From Aquarana catesbeiana (Eukaryota; Chordata; Amphibia; Anura; Ranidae), in the NCBI RefSeq assembly GCF_042186555.1, contig NC_133329.1, forward strand, positions 187,585,206-187,649,205: 64,000 nucleotides of DNA, given 5' to 3'. Shown one piece after another: positions 42,179 to 52,999 of this stretch; position 1 is the first letter of the stretch, and each line of letters starts with the position of its first letter. Made by a program: the position numbers and the translations under genes. The notes under the pieces were generated by a model that ran no database searches, was not told the DNA's origin, and saw only the letters and a program-made list of their open reading frames with translations.

Positions 42179-44740
42179 GTACCCCCCTCAAAGGAGCGGC
42201 CTCTGGACACTCCAACTAGCCGTTGCTGAGAAAAGTCCATAATATCAAGCTGGACAATGGCTGGAGGTACATCAAGCCTGGCAGCAGGCACATCAAGGCA
42301 GATAGTGGGCACATCAAGGCAGACAGCAGGGTCGTCAGGCTGGGCAGCAGACAGAGACTCATCAGGCTGGGCAGTGGACAGTGTCACATCAGGCTGGGCA
42401 GCAGACAGTGTCACATTAGGCTGGGCAGCAGACAGTGGCACATCAGGCTGGGCAGCAGACAGTGGCACATCAGGCTGGGCAGCAGACAGTGGCACATCAG
42501 GCTGGACAGCAGACAGAGGCTCATCAGGCTGGGCAGCAGACAGAGGCTCATCAGGCTGGGCAGCAGACAGAGGCTCATCAGGCTGGGCAGCAGACAGAGG
42601 CTCATCAGGCTGGGCAGCAGACAGAGGCTCATCAGGCTGGACAGCAGACAGAGGCTCATCAGGCTGGTCAGCAGACAGAGGCTCATCAGACTGGAAAGCA
42701 GGCACATCAGACTGGAAAGCAGGCATATCAGACTGGAAAGCTGGCACATCAGACTGGAAAACGGCAACATCAGGCTGAAAGGCAGGCACCGGGACATCAG
42801 GCTGGAAGGCAGGCAAGGAGACATCAGGCTTGAAGGCAGGCAAGGAGACATCAGGCTGGAAGGCAGGCAAGGAGACATCAGGCTGGAAGGCAGGCAACGA
42901 GACATCAGACTGGAAAGCGGGCACATCAGACTGGAGAGCAGGCACATCAGACTGGAAAGCTGGCACATCAGACTGGAAAACGGCAACATCAGACTGGAAA
43001 ACGGCAACATCAGGCTGAAAGGCAGGCACTGAGACATCAGGCTGGAAGGCAGGCACCGAGACATCAGGCTGGAAGGCAGGCACCGAGACAACAGGCTGGA
43101 GGGCAGGCACCAAGACAACAGGCTGGAGGGCAGGCGCCAGGACATCAGACTGGAAAGCGGGCACGTCAGACTGGAAAGCGGGCACATCAGACTGGAAGAC
43201 AGGCACATCAGACTGGAAGGCAGGCACATCAGACTGGAAAGCAGGCACATCAGACTGGAAGGCAGGAACGCAAACTGGAAGGCAGGCACGTCAGACTGGG
43301 AGGCAGGCACCAGGACACCAGACTGGAAGGCAGGCACCAGGACACCAGACTGGAAGGCAGGCATCAGGGCATCAGACTGGAAGGCAGGCACATCAGACTG
43401 GAAGGCAGGCACCAGGCACATCAGACTGCAAGGCAGGCACATCAGAATGGAAGGCAGGCACATCAGACTGGGAGGCAGGCACCAGGACATCAGACTGGAA
43501 GACAAGCACCAGGATACCAGATTGGAAGGCAGGTATCGGATCATCAGACTGGAAGGCAGGCACATCAGACTAGAATGCAGGCACATCAGACTGAAAGGTA
43601 GGCATATCAGACTGGAGGGCAGGCACATCAGACTGGGACACTGGCAGCACAACTTCAGGCTGGAATATGGACACAAGATCAGACCGGTCAGTAGGTACTG
43701 AAACATTGGACTGGGTAGTAGGCACTGAGGCGTCAGGCTGGGTAGCAGGCACTGGGACGTCAGGCTGGGTAGCAGGCACTGGGACGTCAGGCTGGGTAGC
43801 AGGCATTGGGATGTCAGGCTGGGTAGCAGGCACTGGGACTCCAGGCTGGAGTGGATTAGCTGGTGTGAAGGAAGGTTGGGTTACTGGCAGGATCAAATGG
43901 GTAGGAAAGAACTTCCGTCTCTTTTTAAGTTTAGCTACTGGAGTCCTATAGGTAACTGCAGGACTGTAGGTAGGGAATGAAGCAGACTGGAGAGGAGGGT
44001 TGGAATAAGGCAGGGAAGAGGTAACAGTAGCTGGGGGAAGTTCTTGAGGGATTATAGGGAGACGAGAAGAGGCAGGTGGGTTAAAGGCAGGATAGCTGCA
44101 GGGAGTAGAAACAGGGTATTGGTATTTGGTGGCAGGGTGTACCGAGCTGCGACTGAAGCTGCCATAGGTGAAGGGGAAAAAGAGATTTGGGCTGGCAGGT
44201 GTCTGATGGCAGAAGTGGTTAGTTGTGGGTTGGCTGGGGCTGATTGCAGCATATCAGACCAAGAGTATGGGTTGCACAAACTGTAGTTTACATTCTGCCT
44301 GTCTGACCAGGGACTGAACAGACTCAACGCACTCTGTCATCATTTGTTGTGAGCAGGCTGAATAGTGTTCACAAAAGTATGTGGGATCATCCTCCAAAAG
44401 CCAAACCAGGGATACAACTTGATTAATATTAAAAGGTGGAGAAAAGTCATCACGGCCTTTGGGAATACCGGGCAGGGCCAGCTCTGTACATATGTGAATT
44501 AAAGGCTGTACATCCCCAAACAGCAAACAACCCTAATCCACCAGAGAGTGAGCTAAACGCATGATTTCAAACAACTGGTCACTCGTCCCCTCCTTAAGTG
44601 TCTGGCCGAGATATTCCCCACTCTCAGACGCCAGCACAGCATAGTAACTAATAACATCCAAATTCATTTCACCTGAAGTAAACAGAACCGAGATGGTTCC
44701 TCTGTGCAGCCACTTCTGGTCAGGAATGGCCTTGGTATAC
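42179..44740 (-). mobile_element. Gypsy-3 internal region, copy 1: non-autonomous LTR element
   Basis: Lies between two LTRs. On the minus strand it carries the Gag-like start (44667, same MNLDV start as copy 2, but a Gln codon is TAG at about 44534), the proline-rich part, a long repeat tail (43850-42250) and a C-terminal end DIMDFSQQRLVGVSRGRSFE that meets the polypurine tract. The whole internal region is 2.56 kb and leaves no room for pol, so the element must rely on enzymes of another LTR element. The polypurine-tract context GGGGGTAC-TGTCA matches the gypsy elements of this window. Confidence 0.65.
42250..43850 (-). repeat. Coding minisatellite, 21- and 27-bp units (gypsy-3, internal copy 1)
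   Basis: On the minus strand this encodes, from N to C: four PATQPDVPV-type 9-mers, many PAFQSDV 7-mers and PAFQPDVSV 9-mers, then about sixteen AAQPDEPLS/AAQPDVPLS 9-mers and a few degenerate CLDVP units. The copy-2 array has about thirteen PATQPDVPV units instead of four, so unit numbers changed after the duplication. Some indels near 43260 and 43570 break the frame. Confidence 0.85.
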
Positions 44741-45444
44741 TGTCAGGTATCAGGTGTGACCAGAGCTGTGCAGACAGCAAAAGAGGAACAAACGCAGGTA
44801 AGGTGAAAATATATAATTTATTAAGATAAGTGAATAAATACAACCACCTCCAATATACTACAATGTGCAACCAAACAACCACCAACAGAAACCCACAAAT
44901 AATAACAGACAAATATATGCAAGTAAAGGGGTATACCAGAGTCATAAACAGGGCCAGGCCAGAGTCAACAACGGGAGGTCAGCAGCTAGGGAAAGGAAGA
45001 TAAACAGGACAAGGAGAGGATGGATGGATCACAGGAGGGACGGGTCAGGGTACAAGGCTCAGGGTCCAGGGTTTAGGTAACAGACAGGAACAGGTTCAGG
45101 TACAGGTACAGGTACAGGTACAGATGCAGAGCTTCACAGGTTTAGGGTCAGGGCACAAAGGAGATACCAAGGCAAGGCATCAGTGTGTCTACCGGGTAAT
45201 TATACACACCTTTTGCAATCACTCAGGTGACGCCTAATTGCAGGAGATGATGTCGGCCCCACACTGCCAGGAACCACCTGCTGGTGGACGCCAGTACTGC
45301 GGCCCAAGGATCACTTAATACCACCAACAGGGAAAGGCTCCCCAAGCAGTTCCAGACTGCCAGGGGACACCTGCTGGAAGTACTGCACAGTACTGCACGC
45401 CAAATGTCAGACAGTATCATCAGCGGGTGGAACCTTTCCTGACA
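44741..45444 (-). repeat. Gypsy-3 LTR, 5' copy
   Basis: 704 bp. Minus-strand start TGTCAGGAAAGG at 45444, end ATACCTGACA at 44741. A microsatellite of AGGTAC units (about 45095-45120) makes it slightly longer than the middle copy. It abuts CR1-C at 45445. Confidence 0.85.
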
Positions 45445-46680
45445 GGATGATAAGGGACTATATACAAGATTTTAGTAATGAGAGCGGTATCGTTAGCAGT
45501 AATCAGCATTGATTCATGAAGAATTGTTCTTGCCAAACCATTCTACTAACTTTCTGTGAGGAGGTGAGCTGCCATCTAGATAAAGGAAGGCCCATAGACT
45601 TGGTGTATCTGAATTTTGCAAAAGCATTTGACACAGTTCCCCATAAACGTTTACTGTACAAAGTAAGGTCCGTTGGCATGGACCATAGGATGAGTACATG
45701 GATTGGCTACAAGGGAGAGTTCAGAGGCTGGTGATAAATGGGGAGTACTCGGAATGGTCAGAGGTGGCAAGTGGGGTCCCCCAGGGTTCTTTGCTGGGAC
45801 CAATCCTTTTTAATTTGTTCATAAATGACCTGGAGGTTGGGATAAACAGTTCAAGCTAAGCAGGGCAATAACTTCTCCACAAGATGTGGAAACCTTCCAA
45901 GAAGATCTGAACAAATGAATGGGGTGGGCAACTACATGGCAAGTTAGGTTTAATGTGGAAAAATGTAAAATAATGCATTTGGATTGCAAAAATATGAACG
46001 CAATCTACTCGGGGGGGGGGACCTCTGGGGGAATCAAGGATGGAAAAGGACCTGGGGATCCTAGTAGCAGCAGCAATGCCAAGCTGCTGCTAACAAAGCA
46101 AACAGAATATTGGCATGCATTAAAGAGAATTAACTCAAGAGATAAAACGATAATTCTCTCAAGCTACAAGACTCTGGTCCGGCCTCACCGGGAGTATGCT
46201 GTCCAATTCTGGGCACCAGTCCTCAGGAAGGATGTACTGGAAATGGAGCGAGTGCAGAGAAGGGCAACAAAGCTAATAAAGGGACTGGAGAATATTAGTT
46301 ATGAAGAAAGGTTACGAGCACTGAACTTATTCTCTCTGGAGAAGAGATGCTTGAGAGGGGATATGATTCTAATTTACAAATACCATACTGGTGACCCCAC
46401 AATATGGATAAAACTTTTCCGTGGAAGGGAGTTTAATAAGACACGTGGCCACTCATTAAGATTAGAAGAAAAGAGGTTTAACCTTAGACTGCGTAGAGGG
46501 TTCTTTATTCTAAGAAAGGCAAGGATGTGGAATTCAATTCCACAGGCGGTGGTTTCAGTGAGGAGCATCGAAAGTTTCAAAAAACTATTAGATAAGTACC
46601 TGAACGATAACCCCATACTAGGATATACAAATATAGAATGGGATGTTAATGCTTTCATTAACAATAGCTGAATACCATCC
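45445..46680 (+). mobile_element. CR1-C: CR1 3' half
   Basis: Begins GGATGATAAGGGACTATATAC inside the reverse transcriptase and runs to the end of the protein (NILGYTN-like tail, stop about 46671). Visible: NCSCQTILLTFCEEVS, LNFAKAFDTVPHKRLLYK, a deletion removing the FADD box near 45850, then VRPHREYAVQFWAP, SYEERLRALNLFSLEKR and SIESFKKLLDKYLND. It repeats a segment already present in CR1-B (from 38833), so the two are separate copies or a rearranged one. They are not the halves of a simple insertion. Confidence 0.8.
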
Positions 46681-47689
46681 CCTTTCTTATTACAATTTTT
46701 CCTATGTTGTTCTTATAGACTTGTATTTAAAATGTTTGCACCATTTGTTTTCCAACCACTAGATGGCAGCATTATTTTTATTCCTTAATTGGTATTTGGT
46801 TAGGCCGTTTGTGGAGTTTAATTTTTGTTTTTAATATAATCTTTTTAGATGTTCTGATTAGTTTTATTTTTTATACATTATCTCTGTTTCCAATTGGCCC
46901 GGTTCTTTTTCCTACCCTTTCTTAGAAAACAGAATAGTCTATTGTAGTGCTCAAAATTTTGAGCTACTAGCCAGGCCTTAAAGAGGTTGTAAACCTGTGT
47001 GTATTTTCACCTTAATGCATCCTATGCGGAATTAGAGGCATAGGTATGATAGAATGGGGGGGTGGAATTGGAGGCATAGGTATAATTGATGGGGGGCGAA
47101 ATTGGAGGCAAAGGTATAATGGATTGGGAGGGTATGATTTAGACCTATGCCTACAATTAACCCCCCCCCCCCCAATCCAGCACATATGTGCTCTCAAGCC
47201 CCCTTGAGAAGCAGACTTCCTATCCAATCTCCCATTATACCAATGCTTTCAGATCACAGCACAGTGTCACATACCATTATCCTGCAGCCACGGGGGTCAG
47301 GTATCGGTGCACTCCATAGATGTGTAAGAGGTGGAGAGGGGCAGTCCCAAGCGGCACTGGAAGCTGGTACACTGTGCAAAGCTTGTGCTTCCTAGCCTGT
47401 GCTTACTAGCCTGTGCAATGCAGGGAGGTGGAGAGGGACGGTCCCAAGCACTGCGAGCCTGTGCGGGGCAGAGATGTGTGGTCCCAGGCGGCTGCAGAAT
47501 GCCTATGGGACTGGCTGCAATGTGAGTGTGTGCGTGGCGGGGGGACACTGGATACATTCCCGATGCAGCACAGCTCTGTCCATATCCGCACTTCTCATAA
47601 TTTCACTCTCCAAATGCGAGCAGGCGAGTGGAATTTTTGAGGGCTGGTCTATTGTATACTATTTTCTATCTGGTCTCCTTAAATATTGC
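46681..47689. other. No gene; hAT-like MITE end and short direct repeats
   Basis: CTTAAAGAGGTTGTAAACC at 46978 resembles the end of the MITE at 54391. At 47030-47130 the word GGAGGCATAGGTAT(A/G) recurs three times, and a run of 14 C follows at 47160. The rest (47200-47640) has no recognised content, and the small frames there lack motifs. Confidence 0.4.
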
Positions 47690-47822
47690 CACCGTGGGGG
47701 GGTTTGGCCGTGTATGTCCCAGCTGTGGTGTAAACATCCGTCTGTAACGCACTTTCACTTCCGGCGGATGAGAGTGAGGCTTGGAGTGCAAGAGGAAAGA
47801 GGCGTTTCTATCCCGCCCTCCC

Positions 47823-47830
47823 TATATAAA
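47823..47830 (+). promoter_or_regulatory. Candidate TATA box of PLE-3
   Basis: TATATAAA, 36 nt before the first core base of the hammerhead-like motif (47859). The spacing matches PLE-2 (37 nt) although the DNA in between differs. Confidence 0.45.
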
Positions 47831-47853
47831 GAGGATATGACAATCTCTGACCA

Positions 47854-47897
47854 TGCCCCTGACAAAGTTCCTATTGGACGAAACGCTGTGTAGGGTG
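47854..47897 (+). ncRNA. Hammerhead-like motif, PLE-3
   Basis: CTGACAA at 47859-47865 (the conserved G of the core is A), extra A, stem II GTTCC/GGAC with one bulge and loop TATT, GAAA at 47880-47883. Stem III ACGC/GTGT-like (47883-47891), A47892 as the cleavage-site base, stem I TGCCC (47854-47858) with GGGTG (47893-47897). The core change probably weakens or abolishes cleavage. Confidence 0.5.
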
Positions 47898-48559
47898 GAG
47901 TTCTGACATCACAACGCTGTACGTGCCGACCGCAGCCATCTTTGTGGTTGGAAACAATTGATATCTAAGACGGACTGTAGTTCCTGATATGCCTGCTTTT
48001 ATCTGATTAAATGTAAGTATTCTGGCTGTTTTATATGGAATAAATTTACCCTGATTTTACATGCTTCACCAAGAGGAGTTGCCTTCTTGTACTTTATGCA
48101 TGTACCTGCCGATTCACTATGTATTGAGACCACACAAGATCCAGCTATCTACTATCCAAGTGAAGTGGTGCCGTGATATTATGGATATAATATGCCCGTC
48201 TGACCACCTATAATTTAGTGGTCCATTGTCTTTGGTAAGAAAGCCCGGTGTGTTGGTGTTCGGTGGAGGATATATTTTAATTCACTTTATTGTGTCCTTT
48301 TTACACCATGGGTGGTTCCAGTTTTTTAATGAACACAAACTTTTCATGTTACAATACACTGGATTTTTACTTGCATAATTTCATGATTTTAGCGCTGCAT
48401 ATACCTACCCTTCTGTAAATTATTGTCACCATACAATTTATGTCAGCTGCTTTATTATTGTTAGGGCAGTGATTAATTTTAAGTTATTATGAATTATCTC
48501 TACCTGAGTCATTCAAAATACATCCTGTCTTGAAAACCACAGTCCCTGACTCTTTTCCA

Positions 48560-48817
48560 GATACGGTATCCAGGCCACTGGAACCCGTGACCATAGATGG
48601 GGAAGAGGAGTATGAGGTGGAAGCCGTTCTGGACTTTAGAAGAAGAAGAAACCAGGTATGGTAACTAATAAAATGGAAGGGCTACGGCTCTGAGGAAAAT
48701 TCCTGGGAGTCTAAACAAGATGTTCATGCCAAAGACTTAATTGATGCCTTCTTCCGCTGCCACCCACAGAAGAGAAACCAATTGGGCACCTGGAGGTTGC
48801 ATGTAAGGAGGGGGCAA
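48560..48817 (+). pseudogene. Gypsy-4 chromodomain and polypurine tract
   Basis: Reads EPVTIDGEEEYEVEAVLDFR, then after a stop IKWKGYGSEENSWESKQDVH and LIDAFFRCHPQKR. This is the C-terminal chromodomain of a third Ty3/gypsy family. It ends in AAGGAGGGGGCAA directly before an LTR start TGTCAGGG. Only the last 80 codons of pol are present, the upstream side being lost at about 48550. Confidence 0.75.
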
Positions 48818-49306
48818 TGTCAGGGATCTACCTTGCACATGGGTGTGCGCATGCACGCGGGCACGTGCACAGCCATGCAAGCCAGTGAAACTGACTCAAA
48901 AGACTTCCTATTTAAACACCCCAGCTGCACAGAGACTTTGTTGTCTGATCTGCAGCTTGTACCTGTGAAATCTGTTCCTGAGATCCTGATCCTGAATTCC
49001 TGTGTTTGACCTGATTCACTCTCACTATGCTTGCTCTCTGTTACCCTGACCCTGGCTTCCCTTGTTGACTATGTTTACCTCTCTACTGCTGGATATCCTG
49101 TTGCCGAACTCTGCCTGTATGCTGACCATTCTCTGCCTGTTGTCTATATCTGCATCTGATCGTCTGTTACCAAACCCGGCTTGTCTGGCTACGCATTCAG
49201 TGTCTCCTCAGCTCTGCACTTACCAGCCTGCTTCCTGTTCCTGTTTCCTGCTGCATCAGCTGAATTGACTACACCTGCCATTTAACCTGCTGGTCTATCC
49301 TGTGAC
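48818..49306 (+). repeat. Gypsy-4 3' LTR
   Basis: About 489 bp. Starts TGTCAGGGATCTACC after the polypurine tract, has a CT-rich second half, ends CTATCCTGTGACA. The 5' LTR is not in the window, so the right end is inferred from the TG...CA rule and the matching last bases of gypsy LTRs. Confidence 0.6.
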
Positions 49307-49324
49307 ACATCTACTACACCGAAG

Positions 49325-49525
49325 ATGACCCAGGTACCCATACACTGCCAGGCTCTTGTGGCCACTGTTGCAACATCGGTGGCCCTTGAGGCAGGGCTGT
49401 ACGAGAAAGCCTTCCCGCTACACGTCAGGCTCATCCATCAGGTACGTGACAGAGGCATTTTAACTACCCGGAGATTGACTCGAGTAATGGCACTGCTGGA
49501 ACAGTTAAAAGGCAAAAATGTATAA
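49325..49525 (+). CDS. Unrecognised 66-codon open frame
   Basis: An ATG frame starting MTQVPIHCQALVATVA and ending with ALLEQLKGKNV and a stop. It reads like an amphipathic helical protein segment (EAGLYEKAFPLHVRLIHQV, then TTRRLTRVMALLEQL). I do not recognise it. It lies between a gypsy LTR and a CR1 fragment and could be a captured exon, an unrecognised piece of transposon protein, or chance. There is no evidence of expression. Confidence 0.25.
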   Translation: MTQVPIHCQALVATVATSVALEAGLYEKAFPLHVRLIHQVRDRGILTTRRLTRVMALLEQLKGKNV

Positions 49526-49529
49526 ACCT

Positions 49530-51253
49530 ATTATAAGACAATTTTATGGTACAGTTCATAGAGGCCCCGACTAGGAATGATGCTCTGTTGGACCTGGTAA
49601 TCCTAAACCATGCAGAGCTTATTACTAATGTTCATATAAAATAACATCTGGGTAGCAGTGACCATAACATGATTTAATTTATTGTTAGCTGTAAGCAACA
49701 AGCTCATACTGGAAATATAAAAACACAACTTTAACCACTTGCCAACCAGCCGCCATCATACTGCGGCAGGTCGGCATGTTCCTGCGAACCGTCGTAGCTG
49801 TACGTCGGGCCTTTAAGCGGAAATAGGAGGTGTGCACCCCCAGCTGTGCGAGATCGCCGGCACGAGAGCCAGAACATGAACATGTGTGTGTGTAAACACA
49901 CAAATCCCTGTTCTGTGAGGAGAGGAGAGACAGATCGTGTGTTCCTACTAGCTAGGAACAACAATCTGTCATCTCCTCTAGTCAGTCCCATCCCCCTACA
50001 GATAGAACACACATGAGGGAACACAGTTAACCCCTTGATCACCCCCTAGTGTTAACCCCTTCCCTGCCAGTGACATTTATACAGTAATCAGTGCATGTTT
50101 ATAGCACTGATCACTGTACAATTGTCAATGGTCTCAAAAATGTGTCAAAAGTGTCCAATCTGTCCGCCATAATGTCGCAGTCCCAATAAAAATATCACCG
50201 CCATTACTAGTAAAAAAAATAATAATAATAAAAATGTTTCCCCTATTTTGCAGACGCTTTAACTTAGCTTATTGCGATTTTTATTATCAAAAACATGTAG
50301 AAGAATAAACAGAGGAAAAAAATTAGCTTTTTTTAAAAAAAAATTGGGGATATTTATTATAGCAAAAAGTACAAAATATTGTGTTTTTTTCAAAATTATC
50401 GCTTTTTTTGTTTATAGCACAAAATTAAAAACCGCCAAGATTATCAAATACCACCAAAAGAAAGCTCTATTTGTGGGGAAAAAAACGTCAATTTTGTTTG
50501 GGTACAACCACGCAATTGTCAGTTAAAGCAACGCAGTGCCGTATCGCAAAAAATGGCCTGGTCATTGAGCAGCCAGATCTTCCGGGGCTGAAGTGGTTAA
50601 GAGAGCAAATTTTCCAAGGATGAGGGCTACTCTCCAAGACTTAGACTGGGAGGGAATATTTGCATTGATGAACACAGAACAGAAATGGGAATTCTTAAAA
50701 AAAACTATTTGAACTCACTGCAAAGTATATTCCCATGGGCAATAGGTTTAAAAGGCTAAAAACTAAACCTAAGTGTTTAACGGCAAAAGTTAAAAAATCT
50801 ATAAACAATAATAAAGAGCTTTTAAAAAATATAAAAAAGAAGGAATATAACAGAATATGTAAAAAGGAAATCAAGGATGCAAAAATTCAAAACGAACGAC
50901 AGATTGCAAAAGATAGTAGGACAAACCCCCAAAAATTCTTCAAATATAATAATAGAAAAAAGGTCAGGTCTGAGCATGGAGGCTCTTTACAAAATAATCT
51001 AGAGTGGGTGACTGCAGACAAAGAGAAGGCAAATTTATTAAATACCTTCTTCAGCTCTGTGTATTCAAAAGAGCATGGGGGAGCTCAATGGTATTGACAC
51101 AGCCGCAAATGATCCACGATGGCTCAAAAGTGATATGGTCCAGACAGAATAAATGTGGATAAAGCACCTGGACCAGATGGCATACACCCAATGAGCCTAA
51201 AAAAAATTAGCTCTGTCATTTCAAAGCCATTGTTTTTAATTTTTAGGGACTCT
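49530..51253 (+). pseudogene. CR1-D: diverged CR1 fragment, interrupted by MITEs
   Basis: Reads QFIEAPTRNDALLDLVILNH and LGSSDHNMI (end of the endonuclease) up to 49730. After the MITE at 49735-50596 it continues with RANFPRMRATLQDLDWEGIF, FKRLKTKPKCLTAKVKKSIN, RQIAKDSRTNPQKFFKY, KAPGPDGIHPMSLKKISSVI and PLFLIFRDSL, where a second MITE interrupts it at 51254. It is more diverged from CR1-A than CR1-B is, so it is an older copy. Many stops. Confidence 0.75.
49735..50596 (+). mobile_element. PiggyBac MITE-1 with TTAA target copies
   Basis: An 862-bp non-coding insert in CR1-D, bounded by TTAA at 49731-49734 and 50597-50600. Its ends are CCACTT (left) and AAGTGG (right). TTAA duplication with CC...GG-type ends is diagnostic of piggyBac elements. 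CR1-D reads across when the insert is removed. The interior includes AT-rich runs and the words ACTGATCACTGTA and ATGGCGG-like text shared with MITE-2. Confidence 0.8.
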
Positions 51254-51257
51254 TTAA

Positions 51258-51815
51258 CAACTTCAGCTCCGGAAGGTTTTACCCCCCTTCCTGACCAGGC
51301 CATGTTTTGCAATACGGCACTGCATTGCTTTAACTGACAATTGCGCAGTTGTGCAACGCTGTACCCAAAAACATTGATGTGCTTTTTTCCCACAAATAGA
51401 GCTTTCTTTTGGTGGTATTTGATCACCTCTGTGGTTTTTATTTTTTGCGCTATAAACACAAAACCAGACAATTTTGAAAAAAAAATGTTTTACTTTCGGC
51501 TATAAAACACATCTAATAAAATAAAATAAAAAATCTAATTTCTTCATCAGATTAGGCCAATATATATTCTGCTACATATTTTTGGTTAAAAAAAATCCCA
51601 AGAAGTGTATATTGATTGGATTGCACAAAAGTTATAGCGTCTACAAACTATGATAGATTTATAGACTTTTTTTTTTACTAGTAATGGCGGTGAATTTTTA
51701 GTGGGACTGCGATATTGTGGCGGACAAATCTGACACTAAGTGACACTTTTTGGGGACCAGTGACACCAGTGACACCAATACAGTGATCAGTGCTATACAA
51801 AATGCTATACAAGTG
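51258..51815 (-). mobile_element. PiggyBac MITE-2, opposite orientation, truncated
   Basis: Begins after TTAA (51254-51257) with CAACTTCAGCTCCGGAAGG, the reverse complement of the MITE-1 right end with one change. It continues through the reverse-complement interior (CACAAATAGAGCTTTCTTTTGG, AATGGCGGTGA, GTGATCAGTGCTATACA). It is cut near 51830, where PLE-4 begins. Non-coding. Confidence 0.75.
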
Positions 51816-52277
51816 CTATACAAAATTACTAAGGCTTTCAGCTCTCAGTGTCCAAGTCCATACCACCACCCCAGCCCCTCTTCTCTTATCTGGTTTTGTG
51901 CTTCCATTTGCCAATATTGATAATATAGTTGCCACGTGGCACTCTGAGATAGTGAGTATTTCTCTATTTCATCATATATATTGTCTGAACGTTTGGGGTG
52001 TTTCCTGTTTTCTTAATGACTTATGTCATTATATGAATTGTTCTAGTTGGCTTTCTGTTATGAATACCCAAGTACTTGAAATACTACATATGAGAATACT
52101 TGAAGCCTAATGGGTGAGACTATCTTTCATGGACTCCTTTGCAAAGTATTTCTATGTGTGTGTCGTATATCTCGCTCAGATATGATGATGGTCCATTTTT
52201 AACATATGTTGCTGTTGTATGAAGTCTTAGCTATGTGTTTTATTTTAGATAGTGAGACCTGTTTTCCTCTAGCAATC

Positions 52278-52329
52278 CCTGTGTGTGTCCTGACGAAGCT
52301 AGACAGCGAAACGCGTTGATGCACAGGGG
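52278..52329 (+). ncRNA. Complete hammerhead-ribozyme fold, PLE-4
   Basis: Core CTGACGA at 52290-52296, extra A, stem II GCT (52298-52300) with AGC (52305-52307) and loop AGAC, GAAA at 52308-52311, palindromic stem III ACGCGT at 52311-52316, T52317 as the cleavage-site base. Stem I pairs 52282-52289 with 52318-52325 (8 bp including two G-U pairs). After one mismatch, three more pairs join 52278-52280 and 52327-52329. This is the best-preserved copy in the window: every conserved core base is present. A minimal stem III of this kind usually acts as a dimer. Confidence 0.7.
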
Positions 52330-52999
52330 CTCACTACTATTTATATTATGCATGTACATTTTTGTCACAAAACAAAGGAATCTATATATAGACTCAGGCA
52401 GGGCTCATATAAGATATATCACATATCGTGAGTAATCCTATTTATCATATGTCCATTTCATACAGTCCACGCACAATGTTGGTGAAAGTTGTAATAAACG
52501 ATATAGAGAAAAAGACCAGTCCTTTAAAGACATTTGAGATGAAGATTGCTGACACCGAATGTAAGCACCTTCACACGTGCACACAGCCAAACGAGGGGGG
52601 GTGTGTGTGTGAAGAAACCCCCTCTTGAAAAGCCTCTTACCAGATATAAGCTTTAACTGTGCGTATCAATCTCAAATAGGCTGTCTCCACACAAGTCTTC
52701 TCCCTCTTTTCCAATCTGTGCCAGCGTCTCTGATCACTCAGTTAATTGAGTAAAGGAAAGAAGGATCGGACGTAGTGTAATCTTGTTTTGAACAACTTTA
52801 ATGCCCGTAAAAAAACAACCACCCCTTTAAGTTGTGCACTTACAAAAATCACATGTTAAAAACAGTGTTCACACAAACAGCCAGCTACTAGCTCACAGAT
52901 CGTATGGCGTCTCCTCCGCTCTCGGCTTGTATCACCAGTGGGGATTCCAGCCGTGTACCTGGTGCTTGTTGACGTCAGTACATTTGTCGTATGGCTCCA

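Larger units (their letters stand above)
47690..48430 (+). mobile_element. PLE-3: Penelope-like terminal repeat
   Basis: No coding frame, but it shares with PLE-2 the segment GAGAGTGAGGCTT (47770), the TATA context CCCTCCCTATATAAA (47816-47830), the hammerhead-like motif (47854-47897), a CTGACATCACAACGCTGT-type segment just after it, AATAAA (48039) and a distal TAGCGCTGCATA (about 48388) that matches the PLE-2 tail. The ends are approximate, with no target duplication found. It is probably a solo or truncated terminal repeat. Confidence 0.55.

Noticed and set aside
39409..43850. Possible CRISPR array
   Set aside because: The repeats are directly adjacent with no unique spacers, units differ from one another, and the setting is a vertebrate LTR element.
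39409..45444. Interruption of a single CR1 by the gypsy-3 element
   Set aside because: CR1-C restarts at a point already contained in CR1-B, and there is no LTR or 5-bp duplication at 39408. The flanks are therefore not two halves of one insertion site.
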